From positions 1,240,001 through 1,304,000 of the forward strand of contig JAWQUS010000023.1 in NCBI GenBank assembly GCA_036365455.1: a DNA stretch of 64,000 nt, read 5' to 3'. The notes under the pieces are model-generated. The model had not been told where the DNA came from, searched no databases, and worked only from the letters and a program-made list of their open reading frames with translations. The position numbers and the translations under genes are program-made. Below are positions 31,198-42,600 of the stretch, one piece after another; the first letter of the stretch is position 1, and each line of letters starts with the position of its first letter. This stretch comes from Macrosoma leucophasiata. Lineage: Eukaryota; Arthropoda; Insecta; Lepidoptera; Hedylidae.

Positions 31198-31877
31198 ACT
31201 TCACTATTTACTTACCACCAGTACATCTTAGGTGAAATTATGGAGATGATGAATATGAATTGTGTGTCAACTTCATTTTATAGAAAAAAAAAATCTCAAC
31301 TTATCGCTTACCAACTAAAATTAAAATTCGTGTCAAATCAACGCATTTCTTCACACAGCTGATTACATAAATATCGCAAAATCGTGTTTGTAACGTGACG
31401 AACTTGACCAGTATAGTGTAATCCGTGATATCGTAATCTTTTAACTAGAGAAGGCCAGAGACCTCTCAAGTCTAGTTCGGGCAATTACTTGTACACTTTC
31501 GCAATAACTGTCGCCGATATGTGGTCGGCGCAGTGAGATTTCGAAGGCGATTCGGTACGCGCGCGCCTTTTAAAACGGGTGCAAATGTAAATAAAAAAAT
31601 ACCGTTTACAAAATACATTTTTTTAATCGTTAAAAAAAACCGTACAAAAAAAATTGAGCTGTCATATTAAAAAAAAAAAGGATTTTTAAATAAAAAATAA
31701 GGTGTCAAAGTGAAAAATTAAAAATTTATGTGGTTTTACAATGTTTTGTTATAAGAGAATATTATTGACTTTTATAATCAATGTATGGACAGTATCTCAA
31801 GGCAGTGTTTTGGAGTTTAATGGTGGGTGAATTAAATATCTGTAGTAACAAATATATTATACTTATTTCAATATTTC
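31198..31877. other. intergenic AT-rich stretch
   Basis: No gene seen. Long A/T runs at 31580-31740; a GC patch TACGCGCGCGCC near 31557 has no clear partner. Confidence 0.5.
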
Positions 31878-32345
31878 ATTGGTGGTAGAGCTCGAGTGAT
31901 GGAGCTCGCGGGCGTAGGCACCACCGCATTACCTAATATACTTGCCGTTAAATGGTAGTGTTGCGTAGTATGCTAAATGGTATTGTACTCCAAAGAGAAA
32001 TAGACGGCCAAAACAACTAAGGCCTCAGGGGTGGCAATACATCTGCATTTTGACCTCTGGTCTTGATGTAGATGTCTATAGACTGTATTATTACCTTACC
32101 ATTGTAAGCTGCATACTCATTTTCCATCATGATATCATAAAAACCATTTGAAAAAATTGTTGGTATTTATTAATGGGGGTATGGTCCCGTAATAACTATC
32201 ACAGAGACTCAGCCACTAAGGTCTCAGGGGTGGCAACGCTACATTTTGACCTCTGGTTTTTGTGTAGATGTCTTAAGGTTGCAGTCATCATTTAACATCA
32301 ATGTGAACTGCATGCTAGTTTGCCACTTCTAATACATAAAAAAAA
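31878..32345 (+). repeat. two SINE B copies in tandem
   Basis: A full-start copy (31878-32140, GGTGGTAGAGCTCGAGTGAT) is followed by a 5'-truncated copy (32172-32345, GGTATGGTCCCGTAATAACT). Confidence 0.7.
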
Positions 32346-32354
32346 TACTACGAC

Positions 32355-32572
32355 AACGATTAGACGACCGGTTAGTCCAGCGGTGGGAAACGACCGTTTG
32401 ATTCGAAGGTTCGCGGGTTCGATTCCCGTACCGGGACAAATATTTGTATGGCCTACAGATATTTGTTTCGGGTCTGGGTGTTTGTGTATGTGTTGTGTGT
32501 GTACAACGGCACCCACTACACAGGTTTAATTAAACCTCATGTGGGGCTGTGAGTGTAAGCGTATTTATTATT
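32355..32572 (+). repeat. tRNA-derived SINE E
   Basis: A tRNA-like head (CGGTTAGTCCAGCGGTGGG and GCGGGTTCGATTCCCGTACC) is followed by a body with TATGGCCTACAGATATTTGT and GTGTGTACAACGGCACCCAC. Confidence 0.75.
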
Positions 32573-32604
32573 TACTACCTGCTTGTTTCTTTGTTCGAAT
32601 AAAG

Positions 32605-32735
32605 AAGCAGGGGTGGCAATGCATCTGCATTTTGACCTCTGGTTTTTGTGTAGAAGTCTATAGGCTGCAGTCATCACTAAAATCCATGCTGGATGGTATT
32701 TTGCCACCTTCCTTACATTAAAGAAATATCTTTAA
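32605..32735 (+). repeat. SINE B 3' fragment
   Basis: Contains CAGGGGTGGCAATGCATCTG and GGCTGCAGTCATCACTAAAA. Confidence 0.65.
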
Positions 32736-32908
32736 AAATATTAGTCAACCCGAGCAAAACTTTTACAATGATGTCGCAAGTCGTGTTTTAAATAAATCGA
32801 CCTTCCTATGTAAGAGAGAACATATATATCGGTACATTAACCTATAAGCATAGTTGTGGAATGAATGACCTTTAATTAAAAATATGAAAAGCATAATTAC
32901 ACACTATT

Positions 32909-33646
32909 ATAATGGCAACCCATTATACGTCCCACTGCTGGGCACGAGTCTCTCCCCTTTTTGGGGGCAGGCCTGGAGCTTACTCCACCACGCTGCTTCA
33001 ATGCGGATTGGTGGAGATACGGGTTAGTGGCCAACCCACTGTCGGATGTTTTTCAAACCGCCCGTAATGCCTCCGACAAGGTTTAACGACTGCTATCTAT
33101 CGATGTGATGTATGATTGTGAAAAAATGTGGATATATAGACGTATGCTCAGAATACCGTGGGTCCAAAAGGTTACTAATGTTGTGGTGCTTCGTCGAATG
33201 AATAAAAAGGTGAAATTACTCAGAACTATCGAGAAGAAGAAGCTGCAGTATTTCGGGCATATAATGAGAGGTGACAAATACCGAATACTCCAATTGATAT
33301 TGCAAGGCAAGATTCAAGGAAAAAGGAGACCTGGTAGAAGAAGAACATCCTGGTTGAAAAATTTGAGAGAATGGTTCAACCTAAGCACTCGTCCTCAATT
33401 CCGTGCTGTAGCATCAAAAATTAGGATTGCCATGATGGTGGCCAACCTTCGTAGAGAAGTGGCACTTTAAGAAGAAGAAGAAGAATCTATCGATAGCTAC
33501 CGGGACCGACGGTTTAACGTGCCCTCCGAAGCACGGAAGCGCGCATTTTTTTGCTACTAGCGGTCATCCATTTCCCTACCGCGCCTGTAATGCTTAACCG
33601 AGTAGATCCCTTACGATCTGCACCAGCCGCGGGGCCATGCGCTCTT
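32909..33646 (-). repeat. 5S-like SINE A split by an RTE fragment
   Basis: The two halves, 32909-33104 and 33495-33646, flank the RTE insertion at 33105-33484. The SINE's own duplication, CACACTATT, is at 32900-32908 and 33647-33655. Confidence 0.85.
33105..33484 (+). mobile_element. RTE-type LINE 3' fragment inserted in a 5S-like SINE
   Basis: The frame 33105-33470 encodes RRMLRIPWVQKVTN, LQYFGHIMRGDKYR, GKIQGKRRPGRRRTSWLKN and the C-terminus MVANLRREVAL, the typical tail of RTE/BovB-like reverse transcriptases. The 3' tail is a GAA microsatellite. The duplication ATCTATCGAT is readable at 33095-33104 and 33485-33494, so this is a 5'-truncated insertion into SINE A. Confidence 0.88.
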
Positions 33647-33845
33647 CACACTATTTCTCGTATTACACACTATTACTCGTATCAAAAGTCTTATGAATCG
33701 GCGTGGATGTATGAAGAGAATGATGAATGTAGAAGATGGACGGGTGGTGTTTTACCGGGATATCTGGCGCTCCAATTTCTCTGCCTACCCCATAAGGGAA
33801 CTGACGTGAAGATACATACATAGTTATATGCTAATATTTCGCCTC

Positions 33846-34050
33846 AATAGTGTAGGTGGTAACAGGTTACTAGTGCTACGCTGGGATCCTGGGTTCATTT
33901 CCCGGGTCCACGACCTGGGACCAGAGATAAAGGCATCAAATCCTTTACATCTATTGGGATTTTTCAATTTTTTGCAAGTTTCCCAGTACCTCGGAGTTCG
34001 GTAATGTACCCAGCGATTGTCAATAGACTCGCCCCCTGTTATATAGACCG
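33846..34050 (+). repeat. SINE C copy, diverged
   Basis: Contains TCCTGGGTTCATTTCCCGGG and CCCAGTACCTCGGAGTTCGG. Confidence 0.65.
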
Positions 34051-34119
34051 ACAGTTCAGACGTTTTGGTCCGTAAAAGGGTGGTATGTACGTTGTTGAAA
34101 GCAGCAAACTACAGCTCTG

Positions 34120-34352
34120 ACACACATCGAACACTCGGCTAAAATTCCATACCTACGCTTTTCCTGGTTACCTACTACACAGACATCAATCAGGACGTGT
34201 TTTTATACGCACTAACACAGTTGCCCGCTCGCAACCCTAGTGTACGAGGCTTTCGGCATGGGACTCAAGGGGAAGTGCGGGCTGTAAGAGGGGAAATCAG
34301 GCGGGACGTCGAAGTGTCCATTCTATACGAAGTATTATTGCATATTCTCTTA
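34120..34352 (+). repeat. repeat G copy
   Basis: Contains CTACACAGACATCAATCAGG, GGCGGGACGTCGAAGTGTCC and TATTGCATATTCTC. Confidence 0.6.
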
Positions 34353-34464
34353 TAAATAAGTAATTAATATTTCTACTGAGAGCAGCGCGTCGAAATCTTT
34401 TGTATGCACAATCGGAGAAAAGTCAGGTTGTACTACATGTAGGTACTTAAGGATGGAATGAAGT

Positions 34465-34792
34465 TTAATAAATAATAATAATGGAAACTCATTATACGTC
34501 CCACTGCTGGGCACGAGTCTCTCCCCTTTTTGGGGGGAGGCCTGGAGCTTACTCCACCATGCTGCTCCAATGCGGATTGGTGGAGATACGGGTTAGTGGC
34601 CAATCCGCTGTCGGATGTTTCATCTTTTTTTTCCTCCGACAAGGTTTAACGACTGCTACCCTCCGAAGCACGGAAACGTGCATTTTTAATTTGCCACTAG
34701 CGGTCACCCATCTCACACCCGACCGAGCCCGTAATGCTTAACCGAGTGGATCGCTTATGATTTACATCAGCCGCGAGGCCATACGCGCTTCT
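34465..34792 (-). repeat. 5S-like SINE A copy
   Basis: A minus-strand copy with an internal deletion near 34620. The duplication GAATGAAGT is at 34456-34464 and 34793-34801, with a short TTA-rich tail. Confidence 0.8.
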
Positions 34793-34867
34793 GAATGAAG
34801 TATATACGAGTACATATATGATTTATGTAAAGATGGTGGCAAACAAGTATGCAGCTTACATTGATGT

Positions 34868-34945
34868 TAACGACTCGACGACCCGAGAATCGAATCCAGG
34901 ACCTCAGAATAGTAGTAGTGGCCTATTACCATTAGGCTCTTGAGG
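34868..34945 (-). repeat. SINE C tRNA-like head fragment
   Basis: Contains CGAGAATCGAATCCAGGACC and TAGTAGTAGTGGCC. Confidence 0.55.
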
Positions 34946-34974
34946 CACATAAAGAAAAAAAAATGGCTAGAGTG

Positions 34975-35255
34975 GTCGGATGTGTAATAAGTGACTACTA
35001 GTGGAAATATTAAAAAAAATGCGCATTTCCGTGCTTTGGAGGGCACGTTAAGCCCTCAGTCCCGATTGCTATCGATGCAGTCGTTAAATCTTATCGGAGG
35101 CCTTATGAGCGGTTTGATAACATCCGACAGCGGATTGGCCACTAACCCGTATATCCACCAACCCGCATTGAAGCAGCGTGGTGGAATAAGCTCCAAGTCT
35201 CTCCCCAAAAAGGGAAGAGACTCGTGCTCAACAGTGGGACGTATCAAGTGTTGCC
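34975..35255 (+). repeat. 5S-like SINE A, 5'-truncated copy
   Basis: Starts in the TGACTACTAGTGG region and runs through AGGGCACGTTAAGCC, GGAGGCCTTATGAGCGG and AGACTCGTGC. The 5S-like head is mostly missing. Confidence 0.7.
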
Positions 35256-35504
35256 ATTATTGTAATATATGTAATCACATACATATCACATTGGTCAATC
35301 GACCAATTAAATACGTTATTTTAATCGCTGTCATTAAAATATCTCATACGCCACCCATCACACATCGCAACACTCATTCAAGATTCATATGTACACATAT
35401 TGAAGTTGTAAGACTATCAAGTCAAGAATATCTAATCAACAAATTACATATACGGTGTAATTCGCCGACTGCGTACGTAAGATCGGTTACACATAATAAT
35501 GTGT

Positions 35505-35597
35505 TAGTAGCAAATTTTACTGGTCGTAGAGATTTAGTGACTGAGCTCGCGGGCGTAGGCACCACCTCAATACCTCTATCTGCCGCTAAAAGATATA
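35505..35597 (+). repeat. SINE B 5' fragment
   Basis: Contains TTTACTGGTCGTAGAGATTT and CGCGGGCGTAGGCACCACC. Confidence 0.6.
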
Positions 35598-35696
35598 TTT
35601 CTATATGCGCGCTATGGATATGAGCTATAATAGACCGTTGCGAGTAGTTTAGCGTGGTCACACCGCGGACACTCCGCCAAAATCCCATACAAGATA

Positions 35697-36369
35697 TAAG
35701 ACCAAGGTCATGTTCAATAACCTTGTATCGCCCACTCCAGTGTCCATTGGGAACTCGATGCTCGAAGTTGTCGACGACTACGTCTATTTAGGACAAACCA
35801 TACAACGAGGCAGGTCGAACTTCGAGAAAGAGGTCATTCGCCGAATCCAACTCGGCTGGGCAGCGTTCGGGAAGTTAAGGAGCGTTTTCTCGTCAAACAT
35901 CCCGCAGTCCTTGAAGACGAAAGTCTTTAACCAGTGCATTTTGCCGTTGATGACCTACGGTTCCGAGACGTGGTCTCTCACTATGGGTCTCGTACGAAAG
36001 CTCCAAGTCACTCAGCGGTCAATGGAGAGGGCTATGCTCGGCGTTTCCCTACTGGATCGAATCAGAAATGAGGAGATCCGTAGGCGAACAAAAGTCGCTG
36101 ACATAGCCAAGCAGATCTAAAAGCTGAAGTGGCAATGGGCAGGGCACATAGCTCAGAGAACCGATAGCCGCTGGGGCAGAAAGGTTTTCGAGTGGAGACC
36201 ACGTATCGGCAAGCGCAGCGTAGGGCGTCCACCTGCAAGATGGACCGACGACCTAGTGAAGGCTGCAGGTACCCGCTGGATGCACGTCGCTTCCGATCGG
36301 TCGGCATGGAGGTCATTCGGGGAGGCCTATGTTCAGCAGTGGACGTCCTATGGCTAATATGATGATGAT
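35697..36369 (+). pseudogene. RTE-type LINE 3' fragment (reverse transcriptase C-terminus)
   Basis: The frame 35710-36117 encodes VDDYVYLGQTIQRG, LPLMTYGSETWSLT and QRSMERAMLGVSL. After one stop it continues with LKWQWAGHIAQRT, GRPPARWTDDL and FVQQWTS-like YVQQWTSYG, ending in a GATGAT-type tail. It interrupts repeat G. One stop and 5' truncation show it is dead. Confidence 0.85.
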
Positions 36370-36439
36370 ATTTTTTTAATTAGGTCTCTATTACACAGAC
36401 ATCAATCAGTGACGTGTATTTACACGTGCACCTGTATGC

Positions 36440-37290
36440 TGGATTGGGCTGCAGATTGGGGTCGACTCAATTTAGTGCAGTTCAACCCCTCGAAGACACG
36501 AATCTGCGCGTTCACCGCTAAAAAAAACCCCATTCATTGTAGCACCACAGTTCCAGGGCACTCCGCTTGCCATTGGTAAGAGTATCGGTATCCTGGGCGT
36601 TGACATATCAAACGAAGTGCAATTTGGGAGTCACATTGAGTGTAAGACCAAGTTGGCATCCAAAAAGTTGGGGGTGCTTAACAAAGCGAGGCAGTATTTC
36701 ACATCGGGGCAGCTACTACAGCTTTATAAGGCCCAAGTGCGGCCCCATCTGGAATACTGCTCTCATTTGTGGGCGGGAGCCCCCAAGTACCAGCTTGGTC
36801 CACTTGACTCCCTACAAAAACGCGCCGTTCGTATTGTTAACGATCCGGGACTTACAGACAGGCTCGAACATCTGAGCCTGCGCAGAGATATTGGTAGTCT
36901 GTGCGTGTTATACCGTCTCTACAATGGTGAGTGCTCTGTCGAACTGTTCGACATGGTACCACCGTCTCTTTTTCTACACCGTACTACCCGCCGAAGAGAA
37001 AAGTTTCACCCTCACCGACTGGACACTTGGCAATGTTCAACGGTGCAGTTTTCTCGTTCGTTTCTGCCCAGAACGTGTAAATTGTGGAACGAACTTCCCT
37101 CTGAGGTGTTCCCTCGGTGCTACAATATGGGGTTCTTCAAAAATGGCGTCAAAAAAGGCCTTCAGGGCTGGCAGCGCGTTGGCAACTCCCCTGGTGTTGC
37201 AAATGTCCATAGGCGACGGTGACCACTTACCATCAGGTGGCCCGTCTGCTTGTCTGTAAACTTAATGACATAAAAAAAAAAAAAAAAAAA
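36440..37290 (+). pseudogene. Jockey-like LINE 3' end with poly(A) tail
   Basis: The frame 36617-37222 encodes KLGVLNKARQYFTSGQLLQL, LEYCSHLWAGAPKYQL, SLQKRAVRIV and RSFLPRTCKLWNELPSEVF. An upstream piece (NLVQFNPSKTRICAFTAKK) is in another frame. A poly(A) run ends at about 37290 and a short ATGC repeat flanks it. It interrupts repeat G for the second time. Confidence 0.85.
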
Positions 37291-37529
37291 ATGCGTAGCA
37301 CGTAGAAAATACCAAGCGTCGCCTTTAAGAGGGGAGAAGGTTGGGTGAGCCATGTCAATCGGGCGGAACGTCGAAGTGTCCATTCTATACATAGTATTAT
37401 TACATATTCTCTGACTTTAGGTTAAGCCGGCCCTGCGACACCGCAAACGTGTGCGTGTGCGGCATACTGTAGGTACTCTGCTCAGCACATAGCTTCACCA
37501 CGCCAGAGAATATAAAATAATAATTTTAA

Positions 37530-37735
37530 AATAATACGCTTACACTCCCAGCCCCACAGTAGGTATAAACCTGTGTCATGGATGCCGTTGTACACATACA
37601 ACACATACACAAACACCCAGACCCGAAACAAACATCTGTAGGCCATACAAATATTTGTCCCGGTGCGGGGATCGAACCCGCGACCCTTCGAATCAAACGG
37701 TCATCTCACACCGCTGGACTAATCGGGTCGTCAAT
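37530..37735 (-). repeat. tRNA-derived SINE E
   Basis: Reverse complement of the same family: GGGGATCGAACCCGCGACC, ACATCTGTAGGCCATACAAA and AATACGCTTACACTCCCAGC. Confidence 0.75.
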
Positions 37736-37977
37736 GTATATGTATCGGTGGAAATGGTTACATATATAGGTAGCGCAGATTTTACATCATTGCAGCATAG
37801 CTGTATAGCACATCTCTGGTGGAAGAGCACCCTGAATCATTATTGTCATCGTTGTACTTAAATAGTTAATTTGATGGGAACGTTTGTTTTCTTGTGGCAT
37901 TTTTTTTATTATCTTAATCTTGCTTTTGTTTGCGTTACAATCATTTGTGTGTTGGTTCACGCCGAATAAAAAGTTTT

Positions 37978-38264
37978 TTTTTATGTAATAAAAGTGGCAA
38001 GCAAGCGTGCAATTCATATTGATGTTAAGTGATGACTGCAGCTTATAGAACCTACACAATGACCAGAGGTCAAAATGCAGATGCGTTGCCACTCCTGAGG
38101 TCTAAGGTGTTAATACCTCTGGGCCGGAAATTACAGGGCCGTACATTACCACCTGACCGGAACACGATAGTGCTGAACACTACCATTAAGCGGCAAGTAT
38201 ATTAGGTAATGCGGTGGGGCCTTCGCCCGCAAGCTCCGTCCCTGGAGCTCTACCACCAGTAAAA
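37978..38264 (-). repeat. SINE B, near full length
   Basis: Runs from a T-rich tail through AAAGTGGCAAGCAAGCGTGC to GGAGCTCTACCACCAGTAA. Confidence 0.75.
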
Positions 38265-38360
38265 AATCTTGTTTTTGTTTGCATTATCATTTGTGTATTG
38301 GCTCAGCGCCGAATAAAATGTTCATTCATTCATTGTACTATTTATTTTTCGTAATAACAC

Positions 38361-38440
38361 TTCGGTAGCTTAGTGGTAAAGCGGCTGGACTGATTATCCT
38401 GAGGTCGCAGGTTCGATTCCTGCCCGAAGTCAAATTTTTC
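38361..38440 (+). repeat. SINE D head with an intact tRNA-like cloverleaf
   Basis: ACTTCGG and CCGAAGT form a perfect 7-bp acceptor stem. GCTT/AAGC fits a D stem and GCAGG-TTCGATT-CCTGC is a perfect T arm. The anticodon arm is weak (one mismatch). The downstream CAAATTTTTCTTTCC is shared with other SINE D copies, so it is probably a SINE head and not a functional tRNA gene. Confidence 0.65.
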
Positions 38441-38699
38441 TTTCCGTTTTTTCTTTAATTTCATTCATTCATGTTTTCCAGAGACCACCCTAGCCACTCT
38501 ACCACCGCTGTATGGCCTAGATGAATGGTCGCAATGCCGGCGGCCAGGGGACATGTACTGTATGGTGGACGCAGTGCTGGAGGCTGATGGACCATCACCG
38601 ACATTAGAACTGCTCAAGGTAATTATAATCTTTTTAATACTGGCGTTGGGACGTGACGACCCCACCGCCCACTAGCAGAATTTGAAGAATTCTTCCACT

Positions 38700-39040
38700 A
38701 GTTTTTTTATTTTTTTAATGGCAGTGGCAAACAAGCATGCAGTTCACATTGATGTTAAGTGATGTCTGCAGCCTATCAGACACATATCTAGACACCCACA
38801 CAAAGACCAAGGTCAAAATGCAGATGCATTACCACTCCTGAGGAGGTGTTATGCCTCTGGTGCCGGGAATTGCAGGGCCGTCACCTGACCGGAACACGAT
38901 AGTGCTGAACACAACGCTTAATGGTTGTGTTCAGCACTATCGTGTTCCGGTCAGGTGGCAAGTATATTAATGGTTATGCGGTGGTGCCTACGCCCGCGAG
39001 CTCCGTCACTAGAGCTCTACCATCCTAGAGCTCTACCATT
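38700..39040 (-). repeat. SINE B copy containing a snap-back palindrome
   Basis: A minus-strand SINE B whose middle is duplicated inverted: 38882-38915 recurs as 38924-38957 (34 bp, 8-bp loop). Confidence 0.75.
38882..38957. repeat. perfect palindrome, 34-bp arms, in SINE B
   Basis: Arms 38882-38915 and 38924-38957 are exact inverse copies separated by GCTTAATG. Confidence 0.9.
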
Positions 39041-39343
39041 TTGGTTTCAATGCAATATAATTAAACTTGGTAACCCATCGTTAACAATCTACAATCTTCG
39101 ATTGTCAAGCATCAAATTGACACTTAACTAAGTCTAGATCCGTTATAGGCCAGGTTAGGCGACCTAGATTCGTAAGTAAGAGCTTGGGTACACCATTAGC
39201 ATGTAATACGTAAATGTCACGCAATTGCTATGTAAAATAATTGAATAAGTAAAACTGTATGCTAATTACAACATTGTAATATTCTAAGCCAAGGTTTTTG
39301 TAATAAACAATATTGTTTAATGGTGGTATTATATAATTGTGAG

Positions 39344-39457
39344 CACTGGTGGTAGAGCTCTAGTGACGGAGCTCGCGGGCGTAGGCACCACCGCATTACC
39401 TCTATCTGCCGCCAAATTGTAGTATTCAGCACTATCGTGTTCCGGTTAGATGGTAAT
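39344..39457 (+). repeat. SINE B, left part split by Mag-like element 2
   Basis: CTGGTGGTAGAGCTCTAGTG to TTAGATGGTAAT. It continues at 44072-44225 beyond the retrotransposon. Confidence 0.8.
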
Positions 39458-39575
39458 TATTATATATGTGGATGAGAGAAGTGAAAGGCTCGCAGGTTCG
39501 AATCGCACTGCTTTATTATACGTTAGACGCGTAGACGCAGCTACGCACACATGTATAAAACACACATACATAACA
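39458..39575 (-). repeat. 3' LTR of Mag-like element 2
   Basis: 118 bp, next to the GTAAT duplication. Its one difference from the other LTR is CTCGCAGG against CTCGCTGG. Confidence 0.92.
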
Positions 39576-39593
39576 TCTCCTCCCTCTAATCAG
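39576..39593 (-). other. polypurine tract of Mag-like element 2
   Basis: The minus strand reads AGAGGGAGGAGA directly before the 3' LTR. Confidence 0.75.
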
Positions 39594-39686
39594 AGATAGG
39601 AATAATAAATAAGAAGAACATAGAAGCATTATAAATTCAGCTCTAAATCGCAAGAAAAGGGACGGTTGCGTAACACGAGTCGTATT

Positions 39687-42600
39687 TTACCCATCATAGC
39701 CATCATTTTCAGCTTCATGAAATTCATCATCGGACTTCGAAGCCGCAGTGATTTCAATGCTCTCGTTTGACACGTTCGGCTCGTAGATCTCCTCTCTCCT
39801 CCCTTTAACATCGTTTCGGTATTCACAAAATGAGGAATGTGGAGAACGTATTAAAGGTCGAGTCCGCAAGGTGGGTGAAAACGTATGCGGCGAAGAAGAC
39901 AGCGACGGCGGTGAAGCAGGTGCAGGCTGCATTGAGGGTGACGGCAGCGGCGATGGCGGCTGCGGCGCCTGCGGCCGCGGTGTCGCCGGCGACATCGGTG
40001 ACGGCGGCGTTGGCGGCCGTGACGGCGGCGACGGCGAATGCACTATCTCTGGCAGGAGTGTAGTGAGCGAACTCGTGACATCTGTGTCATTGCTATTGTT
40101 ACACGTCCCTTTGTACAACATTAATTGATTTCCATGTCTTTTAATAAATTCGGATCTCATAACATCGTCTCTTATTAAGTAAACAACTTTACCTAATCTT
40201 TTGACAACAATTCCTTTTTTCCATTTGAACCTGGACTTATTGAAAAATTGTTTATACAAAACAATATCATTTAGATTAAAATGTCTCGTTTTTACTACGT
40301 TTTTTGGTTTATTTGGCGTACACTGTTTATAAGATTTTACGGTTTGAGAAATGTCGGATGATGAGAGTGACGATGTTCGACGCGTAATCAAATCCAAACG
40401 TGACCTTAAACTACGACCAAAAACCATTTGAGCAGGTGAGACCCCCGTGGTAGTGTGAACCGAATTGCGATAATCCATCAAATATCTTAATAATTTAATT
40501 CGATTATCTTTTACGTTACAATTAGACAAAAGAGACGACTTAATACCTTTTTTCACTATCTTTACAAAACTTTCAGCTTGCCCATTACTAGCTGGGTGAT
40601 AGACCGGTGACGTAATATGACTGATTCCGTTTAATTTGCAAAACTCTTCAAATTCATAAGAACAAAATGCTGTGCCATTATCACTCGCTAAAGTTTCTGG
40701 TAGTCCAAACCTTGATATAAAATCACACAATTTTTCAATTACAGCCCTAGAAGTGGTAGTATTCATATGATACACCTCCACCCACTTTGTATGTGCATCT
40801 ACTATTACTAAATAATTACAGTTTCTAATAGGTCCAAGAAAATCGATGTGGATCCTATGAAAAGGACGAGATGGATATTTCCAAGGCGAAGGCGGGACGC
40901 GCGGAGGTGAGGGGCGTAACTGAATACAAATTTCGCAAGAATTTATTAAATTTTCCAATGCATTATCTATGCCAGGAAACCAAAATCTTGACCTAGCCTC
41001 GGCTTTTGTTTTGACTATACCTAAATGCGATGAATGTAATTCCTTTAAAAAAAAATTCTGTAAGTTGTTTGGAATAACAATCTTATGTCCTCGCATAACA
41101 CAACCATTTTCGAAAGATAACTGTGACTTGCAATGGAAGAAAGGTTTTAATCTCACATCATCAACTTTTCTCGGCCATCCCCGTAGTATGTATCTGATAA
41201 CCAGCCCTAAAACAACATCCTTGTCTGTTTCAGCACGTAATTCTTTTAAAGTGACGGGCATACCTCCGTCCGTAACGAAACAAACATAGGCCGCCCGGTC
41301 ACTGTCTATCTCGCTCACTCCGTATTGTTCGGTGCACGTGTCCTGAGCGTGATCGGTCGCGGCGAGCGGCACGGGTGCCGGCAGACTCGCGCGAGACAAA
41401 TAATCTGCACTATTATCCGAACTGCGAATATATTCAATTGTGTAATTATACGCACTAAGGAATAGTGCATAGCGTTGCAATCTATTGGCAGATACTTCAG
41501 GTATGCCTTTATGTGGTCCGAAAATTGATATTAACGGTTTATGATCCGTACGTAACACGAACGGAATCGATCTGCCATACAAATATTGATGAAATCGCCT
41601 AACTCCATAAACAATAGCGGTGGCCTCCTTTTGAATTTGCGCGTACCGTTTTTCCGCGGTATTTAAAGTTCGGGACGCGAAACAAATAGGTCTCTCGATA
41701 CCGTCTGCCTCTATTTGGGACAAGATTGCACCCAGTCCACTTGGAGATGCGTCTACTGTTAATATTAACTTCGCATTGGGATTGAAATGTGTTAACACTT
41801 GCTCTGACGTCAATAACTTTTTTACCGTGTTAAATGAATTTTGATGTATTGAATTCCAATCCCACTTACAACCTTTTTTTAACAAATCATATAGCGGACT
41901 AAGAACAGTGGCAGCTTTAGGTACGAAATTTCGATAGTAATTAATGAGACCCAGGAAAGATTGCAGCTGATTTACATTATTAGGTGTTGGTGCCTCGACC
42001 ATAGCTCTAATTTTCTCAGGCGATTTTTTAAGGCCTTCTTTTGAAATGATGTAGCCGAGATAGCTAACTTCATCTTTGAAAAAATCGCATTTATCTCGCT
42101 GTAACGTTAACCCAGCGTCCTGCAAACGTTTCAGCACGGCATTTAACCTATCGACATGTTCGGACATGTTCCTTCCTGTTACCAAAACGTCATCCAACAG
42201 AACTGAAACTCCATCCAGTCCAGAGAGGACACATTCCATGGCGCGCTGAAATATCGCAGGTGCACTAGCCAACCCAAACACCAGCCGAGTATATTGGTAT
42301 AATCCCCGATGCGTATTTATACAAGTTAAGCTTTGTGACTTTTCATCTAAAACAAATTGGTTGTATGCCATAGATAAATCTAATTTTGTGAAACTCTCAC
42401 CTCCGTATATTTTAGAAAATAATTCATTTATCGTTGGAAGTGGATATTGATCTATAATAAGTTGTTTATTTAGACTTACAGAGTAATCAACACACAATCT
42501 AATAGATCCGTTCCGTTTTAGTACTGGAACTATCGGGGAGGCATATTCAGAATATTCTACAGGCTTAAGAATACCTAGATCGACTAATCTGTCTATTTCT

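Larger units (their letters stand above)
35655..37412 (+). repeat. repeat G interrupted by two LINE fragments
   Basis: Segments 35655-35696, about 36380-36439 and 37291-37412 read as one repeat G. They are separated by the RTE fragment (35697-36369) and the Jockey-like fragment (36440-37290). Confidence 0.7.

Noticed and set aside
32355..32440. Possible functional tRNA gene
   Set aside because: The downstream body is shared with another copy at 37530-37735, so it is the head of SINE E.
34991..35623. 210-codon + strand frame
   Set aside because: It is made of truncated SINE A followed by SINE B on the same strand, with no protein-family signature.
39830..40128. Ala- and Gly-rich + strand frames
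   Set aside because: Antisense shadows of the Pro/Ser-rich C-terminus of Mag-like element 2.
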